Positions 36,050 to 43,356 of a stretch of 64,000 bases of DNA are shown here, one piece after another. The DNA comes from Allobosea sp. BK604 (GTDB lineage: Bacteria > Pseudomonadota > Alphaproteobacteria > Rhizobiales > Beijerinckiaceae): positions 62,001-126,000 of the forward strand of contig NZ_SLZF01000013.1 of the NCBI RefSeq assembly GCF_004341515.1, written 5' to 3'. The notes below the pieces were generated by a model that had not been told where the DNA came from, did no database searches, and was given only the letters and a program-made list of their open reading frames with translations. How positions within the stretch are numbered: position 1 is the stretch's first letter; each line of letters opens with the position of its first letter. The position numbers and the translations under genes are program-made.

Positions 36050-37324
36050 ATGCGGAAAATCTGTTTCGCCTTGCTGGCCATAATCCTCGCGGCGGTCCCG
36101 GCTGCGGCGCAGGAACTGCGCGGCCATGGCGGACCGGTGCGGGCCGTCGCGGTCTCGGCCGACGGCAAGCTGGCGCTGACCGGCTCCTTCGACCAGTCGG
36201 CGATCCTCTGGAATCTCGCCAGCGGCAGTGCGGTCAAGGTGCTCCGCTTCCATCAGGGGGCGGTCAACGCGGCCGTCGCAATCAACGGCATCGGCTTCGC
36301 CACGGGCGGCGAGGATGGCCGCATCGCGCTTTGGCGCGGCGATGCGGCCGAGCCCGCCAGGATCTTCGAGGGCCACAAGGGGCCGGTCGCAGCGCTCGCG
36401 GTCTCGCGAGATGGCGGCCAGATCGCCTCCGCCTCCTGGGACGAGACAATACGCGTGACCTCGCTCGCGGACGCTTCGGCCCGCGTGCTCGAAGGTCATA
36501 AGGGCCCGGTCAATGGCGTCGCCTTTGCGCCGGGCGGCGGCATCGTCAGCGTCGGGTATGATGCGACCCTGCGGATCTGGCCGCCAGGCGATGGCGCGGC
36601 GAAGGTCGTGACCTTGCCCGCGCCGCAGAACGGCGTCGTCGTTGCTGCTGATGGCGAGATCGCTACCTCCGCCGCCGACGGGCGGTTGCGCTTCTTCGGC
36701 CTGGACGGCGAGGCGCGCGGCGAGATCGAGATCGGCCAGACGCCGTTGATCGCGCTCGCCATCTCGGCCGATGGCGCGACCATTGCTGCCGGCGGCTTGC
36801 GCGGGCAGGTCGCGCTCGTCGACCGCAAGTCCCGTGCCATTCGCGCCAACCTGATCGGCCCCGGCCTGCCGGTCTGGTCGCTCGCCTTCCTGCCCGATGG
36901 CCGGCAATTGCTCTCGGGCGGCGCCGACCGGCTGGTGCGGCGCTGGAACGCCGTCACCGGCGAGCATATCGGCACGGTGGTGCCACGTGCCGGCGAGGAC
37001 GTGCTCGCCGCCTTCCAGGGCGAACGCGGCGCACAGGTCTTTCGTGCCTGCGCCGCCTGCCACACGCTGACCCCCGCCGATGGCAACCGCGCCGGCCCGA
37101 CGCTCCACGGCATTTTCGGTCGCCGCATCGCGACCGCACCGGGCTATGCCTATTCCGAGGCGCTCAAGGGCATGGACATCGTCTGGAGCAAGGAGACGGT
37201 GGCGAGGCTCTTCGAACTCGGCCCGAATGCCTACACGCCCGGCACCAAGATGCCGGAGCAGACGATCGGCTCGGCCCAGGACCGGCAGGCGCTGGTGGAG
37301 TGGCTGGAGAAGGTGACGCGGTGA
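36050..37324 (+). CDS. WD40-repeat / cytochrome c fusion protein
   Basis: Periplasmic protein of 424 residues. A signal peptide (MRKICFALLAIILAAVPAAA) is followed by about seven WD40-type blades, residues ~22-315, visible as repeated GHxGPV...SADG...SxDxTIxxW-like units (for example LRGHGGPVRAVAVSADGKLA and EGHKGPVAALAVSRDG). The C-terminal ~100 residues are a class I cytochrome c: heme site C334-A-A-C337-H338, GPTLHGIFGRRI, and the axial Met in PGTKMPEQTIG. It may accept electrons in the periplasm next to formate dehydrogenase, with the propeller as a docking module; this role is inferred from context. Confidence 0.9.
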   Translation: MRKICFALLAIILAAVPAAAQELRGHGGPVRAVAVSADGKLALTGSFDQSAILWNLASGSAVKVLRFHQGAVNAAVAINGIGFATGGEDGRIALWRGDAAEPARIFEGHKGPVAALAVSRDGGQIASASWDETIRVTSLADASARVLEGHKGPVNGVAFAPGGGIVSVGYDATLRIWPPGDGAAKVVTLPAPQNGVVVAADGEIATSAADGRLRFFGLDGEARGEIEIGQTPLIALAISADGATIAAGGLRGQVALVDRKSRAIRANLIGPGLPVWSLAFLPDGRQLLSGGADRLVRRWNAVTGEHIGTVVPRAGEDVLAAFQGERGAQVFRACAACHTLTPADGNRAGPTLHGIFGRRIATAPGYAYSEALKGMDIVWSKETVARLFELGPNAYTPGTKMPEQTIGSAQDRQALVEWLEKVTR

Positions 37325-37378
37325 CCTTGGCCGTCATCGCGAGGCCCCTGGATGGTTTCGCTGCGCTCGCAGCCGCCG

Positions 37379-39418
37379 CTACTGCAGCGGGTCCTCGCCG
37401 CGCTCCGCCCGTTCGCGCAGATAATCGTCCGTGGTGCGGACCGGTGGGCGCTGTGGCGAAAGATGCGGATCGAAGCTTTCGTTGACCACCGCTTCGACCC
37501 GGCAATCCTCGCACATCCGGATCACCGAGATGCGCTTGGCGCTGTCGCCGGAGAACATCCAGTGCTTGTTCTCCAGCTTGGCGGCGATCTTCTCGATCGT
37601 GCTCTTCACGCCAAACGGCTTGCCGCAGGCGATGCAGTGGAACGGCTCTTCCTGTTTCAAGATGCGCCGCCCGCCCTTCCAGGCGTCGAAATCGAGGCGG
37701 GCCTCCAGCGTGATCACCTTTTCCGGGCAGGTCGCCTCGCAGAGGCCGCATTGCACGCAAAGGTCTTCCTGGAACGTCAGGGTCGGCCGCTCCGGATTGT
37801 CGCCGAGCGCCTGGACCGGGCAGGCCGAGACACAGGCGAGGCAGAGCGTGCAGCCTTCCGTCTCGACATGGATCGTGCCGAAGGGCGCGCGCTCGGGCAT
37901 CGCGACGGCCGCGGCCGGCATGGGCGCGGCGGCGTGCAACTCGCCGATCGCCTGGCGTAGCAGCGGCCTGCCATCGCCCATCGGGCGGAAGCGGGCGGGG
38001 TTCGCCGGGAGCGTGCCCGGCGCGATACGCGCAAGCGCGGCGGCCAGACCATCGGGATCGTCGGTCTCGATCAGCGCGGCGCGGCCCTCGCCATAACCGA
38101 GCGCCCCGGCGAGCGCATTGGCATAGTCGAGGTTGCGGGTGAGGCCGGAGAGATCGTGCTTCGGCTTGGCGCGGCCGAGCACGCGGATGGCGGATGCGCC
38201 AAAAGCGAGCGCCGTGGCGAAGGTTTCGAGCCCGAGCTGCGTGATCTCGTTGACGCGCAGGGGCAGCACGCGCGCCGGCAAGCCGTCGCCGAAGCGGGCA
38301 AGTGCGTCGATCAGCGCCTCGCCATGCTCGCCATCATGCAGCAGCACGACCGCATCGCGCCCGCCCGCCTCGGCATAAACCGTCAGCAGGGTCCGCATGC
38401 GCCTGAGCAGCGCGTCTGCCGGCGGCAGGGCATAGGTCACGGCGCCGGTCGGGCAGACCGCCGCGCAGGCGCCGCAGCCGGCGCAGATCTCGGCCGAAAC
38501 GGCGACATGGTCGCCGGCGGGCGTGATGGCTCCGGTCGGGCAGAGTTCCAGGCAGCGCGTGCAGCCGGTCTTGCCCGAGCGCGAATGGGCGCAGAGATCC
38601 TCGTTCAGGCGGACATAGGCCGGTTTGTCGAACTCGCCGACGAGATGGCCGGCATCCGCGATCAGCTTCTCGACCGCGGCGGGGCTGCGCGGATCGGCGC
38701 GGAGATAGCCGGCGCGCAGGTCGCCGGCCGGAAAGAGCGGCACGCTGCCGGAAACGTCGATGACGATGTCGCAATGCGAGGTCGCGCCGTTGCGCGCTTC
38801 GCCGAAGACGAGCTTTGCCCGCGAGGACGGGGAGGGTGCGGCATAATCGTCGACCTTGAGCTCGAAGGCGCCAAGCCAGCCGGTCGCGGCCACGACCGTG
38901 CCCTTGAGCACCGGGGTCTCCTCGACGCGCGGCGGCGTCACGTCGCCGGGCCGCGTCAGCAGGATGGTGACGTCGAGATGTTCGGCCAGCCGCTGGCCGA
39001 CCGAGAGCGCCACCTCGTCGCGTCCATAGACCAGGGCCACGCCCTTGCTGGTCAGCGTGGTGAAGCTTACGGGCGGCATCGGCTCGGCGGCGGCAGCGAG
39101 CAGCGCCGCCATCTTTGGCCCGGCGGCCCCGGCCTCGCGCGCCCAGCCGCCGGTCTCGCGGATATTGGCGAAGGTGAGCTCGCCCGCATAGTCGAGATCG
39201 GCCGCGATCTCCTCGAAGAGCGGGGCTTCCTGGGTGCAGCCGACGGTGATCGCCTCGCTCTCGTCGAGCAGCTTGCGGAACAGCTCGGTCTGGCTGCGGC
39301 AGAGATGGCGCGCGGTCCTGATTTCGCCGCCCTTGCAGCCGCGGCGGATCGCCTCGCCATCGAGAGGCATCGTATCCTCGCACGAGCAGACCATCAGCGT
39401 GCGGGCGGCGTCGGTCAT
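37379..39418 (-). CDS. Multi-cluster 4Fe-4S ferredoxin-like protein (formate dehydrogenase locus)
   Basis: A 679-residue cytoplasmic protein. The N-terminus has Cys motifs of its own (MVCSCEDTM, RRGCKGGEIRTARHLC, VGCTQEAP). The middle has GCTRCLELCPTGAITPAG and EICAGCGACAAVCPTGAVTY, two 4Fe-4S sites; the C-terminal third has CTLCLACVSACPVQAL and LCVQCGLCEATCPEKVITLE, two more. A final pair, FHCIACGKPFG and MCEDCRVEAV, looks like a zinc ribbon or rubredoxin-like knuckle. The start was set at MTDAARTLMVCSCEDT. No catalytic domain is recognisable; an electron-transfer or FeS-scaffold role is inferred. It is divergent from the ligase-like gene. Confidence 0.8.
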   Translation of the reverse strand: MTDAARTLMVCSCEDTMPLDGEAIRRGCKGGEIRTARHLCRSQTELFRKLLDESEAITVGCTQEAPLFEEIAADLDYAGELTFANIRETGGWAREAGAAGPKMAALLAAAAEPMPPVSFTTLTSKGVALVYGRDEVALSVGQRLAEHLDVTILLTRPGDVTPPRVEETPVLKGTVVAATGWLGAFELKVDDYAAPSPSSRAKLVFGEARNGATSHCDIVIDVSGSVPLFPAGDLRAGYLRADPRSPAAVEKLIADAGHLVGEFDKPAYVRLNEDLCAHSRSGKTGCTRCLELCPTGAITPAGDHVAVSAEICAGCGACAAVCPTGAVTYALPPADALLRRMRTLLTVYAEAGGRDAVVLLHDGEHGEALIDALARFGDGLPARVLPLRVNEITQLGLETFATALAFGASAIRVLGRAKPKHDLSGLTRNLDYANALAGALGYGEGRAALIETDDPDGLAAALARIAPGTLPANPARFRPMGDGRPLLRQAIGELHAAAPMPAAAVAMPERAPFGTIHVETEGCTLCLACVSACPVQALGDNPERPTLTFQEDLCVQCGLCEATCPEKVITLEARLDFDAWKGGRRILKQEEPFHCIACGKPFGVKSTIEKIAAKLENKHWMFSGDSAKRISVIRMCEDCRVEAVVNESFDPHLSPQRPPVRTTDDYLRERAERGEDPLQ

Positions 39419-39496
39419 CGTCTCAGGAACCCTCGGGCAGCAGGCAAGGCGTCTTTCGTCTGCCTTGCGATAATCTAGACTTATATGGAATTGGAA

Positions 39497-39512
39497 CGCT
39501 TCAAAAGAAGCG
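39497..39512. promoter_or_regulatory. Dyad in the divergent promoter region
   Basis: CGCTTC-AAAA-GAAGCG is a perfect 6-bp dyad with an AAAA centre, in the 139-bp gap between the ferredoxin-like gene and the ligase-like gene. Beside it is an AT-rich patch (GATAATCTAGACTTATATGG) that could hold promoter elements for either side. It may be an operator; only the dyad is directly seen. Confidence 0.4.
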
Positions 39513-39557
39513 CGCCCATGAGCATTTGGTCGCGGTGGGGAGGCTGGCGAGGTCATC

Positions 39558-40298
39558 GTGTCGAGTGCGCACCGTTCAGAGGGCTTGCGGCGTGAGCCGG
39601 TGCTGCCGCCGGGCTTCACGCTCGTCACCCTGCGCGAATCGGGCGATGCCTTCGCCCACGCCCAGGAGATCGCGGCCGAGGCGGGGGCTGCGACGCTCGT
39701 CTGGGTGCGGCGTTTCGACCTGGTCGAGTTCGCCGTGGTGCTGGAGCCGGATGCGCCGCTCAGGGAGGCGCGGCTGGCGCACTATCTCGCGATGAATGCC
39801 CTGGCCGATGCGCTCGCGGTGCACTGCCCGCCGGAGCGGCCGATCCTGTTCCGCTGGCCCGACGCGATGATCTACGACCACGGCCTGATTGGCGGCGGCC
39901 GTCTCGCCTGGCCTGGAGCCTGCGGCGAGGATGAGGTGCCGGACTGGCTCGTCTTCGGCGCCATGGTCCGCGCCAGCACGATGTCGCCCTTCGAGATCGG
40001 CCAGACCGGCGTCGGCATGGAGGAGGAGGGGTTCGAGGAGGTCGATGCAGTCGACCTGATCGAGGCTTTTTCGCGCCATCTCATGCTCGGCGTCGCCCAT
40101 TGGCAGGAGGACGGGCCGAAGGGCGCGGCGCGGCGCTGGCTCGACCGGCTCGACAAGGTCGTCGGTACGCGCCACGGCATCGAGCCGAACGGCGATCTCG
40201 TGGCGACCACCCAGATGGGCGTCGAGCGCCGCAGCCTGGTCGAGGCGCTGGCCGAGACGGCCTGGCTCGACCGCGAAACGGGCGGGCCCAAGCTGTGA
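39558..40298 (+). CDS. Biotin/lipoate protein ligase-like protein, probably non-catalytic
   Basis: A 246-residue protein with a GTG start behind GCGAGG. The fold signature is retained in LFRWPDAMIYDHGLIGGGRL, where catalytic ligases have WPND followed by a Lys in a KxxGG-like strand; here PND has become PDA and the Lys is replaced. The N-terminal GRGRxGR biotinyl-AMP loop is also missing (the position reads WVRRFDLVEFAVVLEPD). A C-terminal ~90-residue extension (VDLIEAFSRHLMLGVAHWQE onward) is family-specific. Such proteins occur in formate dehydrogenase loci of related bacteria, as far as I know. It is the first gene of an overlapping operon. Confidence 0.75.
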   Translation: MSSAHRSEGLRREPVLPPGFTLVTLRESGDAFAHAQEIAAEAGAATLVWVRRFDLVEFAVVLEPDAPLREARLAHYLAMNALADALAVHCPPERPILFRWPDAMIYDHGLIGGGRLAWPGACGEDEVPDWLVFGAMVRASTMSPFEIGQTGVGMEEEGFEEVDAVDLIEAFSRHLMLGVAHWQEDGPKGAARRWLDRLDKVVGTRHGIEPNGDLVATTQMGVERRSLVEALAETAWLDRETGGPKL

Positions 40299-40837
40299 AG
40301 CTCCCGCGCACGATCCGTCTCGACCCGTCGGACACCTTCGTGTTCCGCCGGCCGGCCGAGCCCGGCGAATGGGTCGTCACCGGCTCCTTCCTGTTCGATC
40401 CGGCGCAGGTCGAAAGCCTGGACGCCAAGGGGCGCACGGCGTTCCGATCAGGCTTCCTCGGCATTGTCAGCTTCGGCTGGAGCACGCTCGCCGTGGTGAC
40501 GCAGGCGAGTGCCGGCGAGCGTGAGGCGGCTGTCGAGCAGCTCGCCGCTCAGCTCGTCGCCAAGCTCGGCGCTCCCGATCTCGCGGCCGCCCGCGCTGCG
40601 GCGGAAGAGGAGATCGGCTTCGCCGCCTCGCTTTGCGACCATCCCGAGGGCACGCTGCTCGCCCTGCACCGGACACTCGAGGCCGGCGAGATGCGCGAGC
40701 GTTTCCGCACCTTGCAGCCGCGCGGCGACCGGCCCAAAGATGCCTTCCGCGCCTTCGAGTTCCTGGACGTCGATGGCGAGGGGGAGCCGGTGGAGGAGGT
40801 CGACCTGCTCAATCTCGGAAAGAAGAGCGCGCCATGA
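40295..40837 (+). CDS. DUF6505-type protein (formate dehydrogenase locus)
   Basis: A 180-residue protein beginning MKLPRTIRLDPSDTFVFRRP, with a GTG start overlapping the upstream stop by four bases. It is acidic and soluble, with no membrane segment, and ends EGEPVEEVDLLNLGKKSAP. I assign it to DUF6505 from memory of gene neighbourhoods; there is no known activity. Tight coupling to the ligase-like gene before it and the DUF6352-type gene after it suggests the three products act together in formate dehydrogenase maturation. Confidence 0.7.
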   Translation: MKLPRTIRLDPSDTFVFRRPAEPGEWVVTGSFLFDPAQVESLDAKGRTAFRSGFLGIVSFGWSTLAVVTQASAGEREAAVEQLAAQLVAKLGAPDLAAARAAAEEEIGFAASLCDHPEGTLLALHRTLEAGEMRERFRTLQPRGDRPKDAFRAFEFLDVDGEGEPVEEVDLLNLGKKSAP

Positions 40838-41844
40838 CACATTTCTGGGCGGCATCGGGCCATTTGCTGCTGGACCGTGAGCCGGGCGGCGGTCTTGTCG
40901 TCACCGATGATTTCCTGAAGGCCTATCTGGCGCGTCCCGAGATCCTGCCGCCTGAGGATGCCTGCGCGGCCGAGCGCGCGCTTCATGCCAGGCTGTCGGC
41001 CGAGCCGCAGGCCGAGGTGAGCAAGGCCGAGATCGCCGCGATCGAAGACGCCGATGCCCGCGAGAACTGGCAGTTCCTGCTCGGCTGGCGCGAGCGGCTG
41101 CTGGCGGCCCCGACACTGGAGGGGGCCTATGCCCGCATCATCCGCGAGGGCGTCTCCGGCATCCCGCCGCTGTTCCTGGATCAACTCGTGCAGGTCATCC
41201 TGCGCTCGGCATTGGACGAGGTCGAGGACCCGTTCGTCGTCCGCGCCGCCGAATGTCTGTTCCGGCCGCAGCGCGTCACCGTGCAGGACGGCACGATCCT
41301 GCTTGGCGATGCCGAGGTGATCGCAGGGCACGAGGCGGACCGCCACGCCTCGCCCCTGCTCGCCATGCTCGGCGGCGAGGCCGTGACCTCGCTCGACATC
41401 CTGAAACCCGCCAACGCCGAGCAATACTGGCAGCGCTCGGACGGGTTCGACATGGTGCTGGACCTTGGCGGCAAGCCCTCGGGCCGTGCTGCGCTCGGGC
41501 AGGCATTGCGGTCCTGGGTTCGCCAGATTCACGGCTTCGACGTCACGATCGAGCCGCTCGACAGTTTCAGCGATGCCGACTGGCGCTGGTTCGTCGGGCT
41601 CGATGCCGAGGCGACGGCGATCGGCAATGCGCTCTGGCAGGGCAGGCAGCCAGGCACTGAAGCGCTCTCGCGCGTGCTCGGCCTCTACCGCCTGACGCTG
41701 CCCGATGACGTGCCGGTGCTGGCCGCGGCGAAGGGAAGACCCATCTATCTGATCATGGCGATGAATTCCGAGCGTCTTCTCCGTCTGAAGCCGCAGAACC
41801 TGGTGGCGGGCCCGCCGCTTGCGGTGCGTGAGATGGCGAATTGA
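40834..41844 (+). CDS. DUF6352-type protein (formate dehydrogenase locus)
   Basis: A soluble 336-residue protein, ATG overlapping the preceding stop (ATGA). It starts MTHFWAASGHLLLDREPGGG and has a long conserved-looking central part (GVSGIPPLFLDQLVQVILRS, ALDEVEDPFVVRAAECLFRP, then QRSDGFDMVLDLGGKPSGRA). No catalytic motif or Cys cluster is recognisable. I call it DUF6352 from memory of similar loci. It ends the three-gene overlapping unit; a dispersed repeat separates it from DUF3305. Confidence 0.7.
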   Translation: MTHFWAASGHLLLDREPGGGLVVTDDFLKAYLARPEILPPEDACAAERALHARLSAEPQAEVSKAEIAAIEDADARENWQFLLGWRERLLAAPTLEGAYARIIREGVSGIPPLFLDQLVQVILRSALDEVEDPFVVRAAECLFRPQRVTVQDGTILLGDAEVIAGHEADRHASPLLAMLGGEAVTSLDILKPANAEQYWQRSDGFDMVLDLGGKPSGRAALGQALRSWVRQIHGFDVTIEPLDSFSDADWRWFVGLDAEATAIGNALWQGRQPGTEALSRVLGLYRLTLPDDVPVLAAAKGRPIYLIMAMNSERLLRLKPQNLVAGPPLAVREMAN

Positions 41845-41866
41845 CCATGGTCGGCACAGCGCTGTC

Positions 41867-41987
41867 CGTCATTGCGAGGAGCACGGCGACGAAGCAATCC
41901 AAGGGGGACTGCGCGAGACCGTTTGAATTGCCTCGCAGAGCCTGTACTCGGGCTTGCCGAAGGCAAGACCCGGGTGTTCGCAATGAC
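41867..41987. repeat. Dispersed palindromic repeat, family B, copy 2
   Basis: Best copy of family B: the ends CGTCATTGCGA and TCGCAATGACG are inverted repeats, with GACGAAGCAATCCA, AGCCTGTACTCGGGC and CCGAAGGCAAGACCCGGG inside. It lies between the DUF6352-type gene and the DUF3305 gene and interrupts the otherwise tight operon. Confidence 0.8.
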
Positions 41988-42019
41988 GCCAGCTGTCGAG
42001 AGAGGTTAGGGAGGCTGCG

Positions 42020-42535
42020 ATGACCCAGAGCCATATCGAGGTCGGCATCGTCGTCGAGCGCCGCAGCAGCGCCTCGCCCTGGGCCGACCACGCCTGGACG
42101 CCACTCGCCGTGCTGCCGGAGCCGCCGGCACTGGCGCCCTGGACCGAACTGCCCGGCACGCCGGAGCGCCGCAGCTTCTATCTCGGCCCTGCCGTGCTGA
42201 CGTTGCACTCGGTCGATACCGCGCATTTCCGTGAGAATTTCCTCGCCGGCCAGGCCAAGCTCTGGGTCGCGATCCGCCCGACCGGGATCGAGCCCGAGCT
42301 CGAATTCGTCGGCGTCACCGCCGATCCGTCCGAGGGCGAGGTCTATGCCGATAATCCCGGCGACATCGTCGAGCCCGTGCCGATGCCGGCCGTGATCGCC
42401 GAGCAGGTCCTCGCCTTCTTCGAAGCGCACCATGTCGAGCAGGAATTCGTGAAGCGTCAGCGCTCCGAATATGACCCCCGCAAGGGCGGCGGCCCGCGAC
42501 CCACGCCTGGCGGGCGGCGCGGGGACGAGCGATGA
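42020..42535 (+). CDS. DUF3305 family protein
   Basis: A 171-residue protein. The N-terminus (IEVGIVVERRSSASPWADHA, then WTPLAVLP) and the central PGTPERRSFYLGPAVLTLHS match the DUF3305 pattern. A basic, Gly/Arg-rich tail (DPRKGGGPRPTPGGRRGDER) follows. The family is found almost exclusively beside formate dehydrogenase genes; molecular role unknown. The following DUF3306 gene overlaps its end by four bases, so the pair is translationally coupled. Confidence 0.85.
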   Translation: MTQSHIEVGIVVERRSSASPWADHAWTPLAVLPEPPALAPWTELPGTPERRSFYLGPAVLTLHSVDTAHFRENFLAGQAKLWVAIRPTGIEPELEFVGVTADPSEGEVYADNPGDIVEPVPMPAVIAEQVLAFFEAHHVEQEFVKRQRSEYDPRKGGGPRPTPGGRRGDER

Positions 42536-43251
42536 GCGCCGGTCCCGACGACCGCGACGAAGGTTTCCTGGCCCGCTGGTCGCGGCGCAAGCGCGAGATC
42601 GTCGAGTCCGGGACGGAACCTGTCACGCCCCTGCCGGAGGCCGCGGCGCTTCCGACCGCTCGGGCGGAGCAGGCTGATGCCGCGCCTGAGCCCGACATGG
42701 TCGAGCCGCCCTCGCTCGACCTGATCGACAAGGATTTCGACCTCGCTCATTGGCTCAAGCAGAACGTGCCCGAGAGCTGGAAGCTCGCGGCCCTGCGCCG
42801 GGCCTGGCTGGCCGACCCGACCATCCGCAATTTCGAGAACCCGGCCCGGGACTATGCGCTCGACTGGAACACGCCGGGCGGCGCGCCGGGCTATGGGCCG
42901 CTGACGGAATCGGATGATGTCGAGGCGATGGTACGCGCCATTTTTGGCGAGAAGCCCGACGCCGAACGGGCGGTGCCTGACGCTGCGGCAGGCGTTGGCG
43001 ACAGCGTGAAGCATCAACTTTCGTCTAAGGATGAAAGTGGCGATTTCGATGCTGCGGTGCAGCAAGAGCCCGATCGGCCGGAGCTGGCTGAGTCGACGCA
43101 GAACCCGGAATTGGCCTCTGTGCGGCTAAGTGCGGCCGATAATCCCGCGAAATCGCCGAATGCCTCGCTTGCCGCACTGCAAGAGAGTTCGGCTTCAAAA
43201 GCCCAGCCTGTGCGCATTCGCAAACGTGGAGGTGGGGCAATTCCAGTGTGA
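42532..43251 (+). CDS. DUF3306 family protein
   Basis: A 239-residue protein. FLARWSRRKREIVES at the N-terminus, LKQNVPESWKLAALRRAWLA in the middle and DPTIRNFENPARDYALDWN define the DUF3306 core. The tail (~80 residues after FGEKPDAER) is low-complexity Ala/Ser/Glu-rich, with less strict codon choice, and ends RIRKRGGGAIPV, a variant of the terminal Arg/Gly motif of the family. It probably works with DUF3305 in formate dehydrogenase assembly, by association only. Confidence 0.85.
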   Translation: MSAGPDDRDEGFLARWSRRKREIVESGTEPVTPLPEAAALPTARAEQADAAPEPDMVEPPSLDLIDKDFDLAHWLKQNVPESWKLAALRRAWLADPTIRNFENPARDYALDWNTPGGAPGYGPLTESDDVEAMVRAIFGEKPDAERAVPDAAAGVGDSVKHQLSSKDESGDFDAAVQQEPDRPELAESTQNPELASVRLSAADNPAKSPNASLAALQESSASKAQPVRIRKRGGGAIPV

Positions 43252-43281
43252 ACATAGATTGGAATAGTTGTATTTATTGTC

Positions 43282-43298
43282 GATAAGCGTTCATTATC
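43282..43298. promoter_or_regulatory. GATAA-N7-TTATC dyad and AT-rich promoter region before the HTH-TorD gene
   Basis: A 17-bp inverted repeat, GATAA GCGTTCA TTATC, sits in an unusually AT-rich stretch (43255-43300) 59 bases before the start codon. TTGTCG at 43278 and an overlapping CATTAT could serve as -35/-10-like elements. A second dyad, TGCCTC-GAAAA-GAGGCA (43301-43317), follows directly. The arrangement suits an autoregulated promoter bound by the HTH domain of the gene product; that is inference. Confidence 0.5.
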
Positions 43299-43356
43299 AC
43301 TGCCTCGAAAAGAGGCATCGACAGAGCGGTCGAGGACGAAAGGGCACTGCGCAGGG

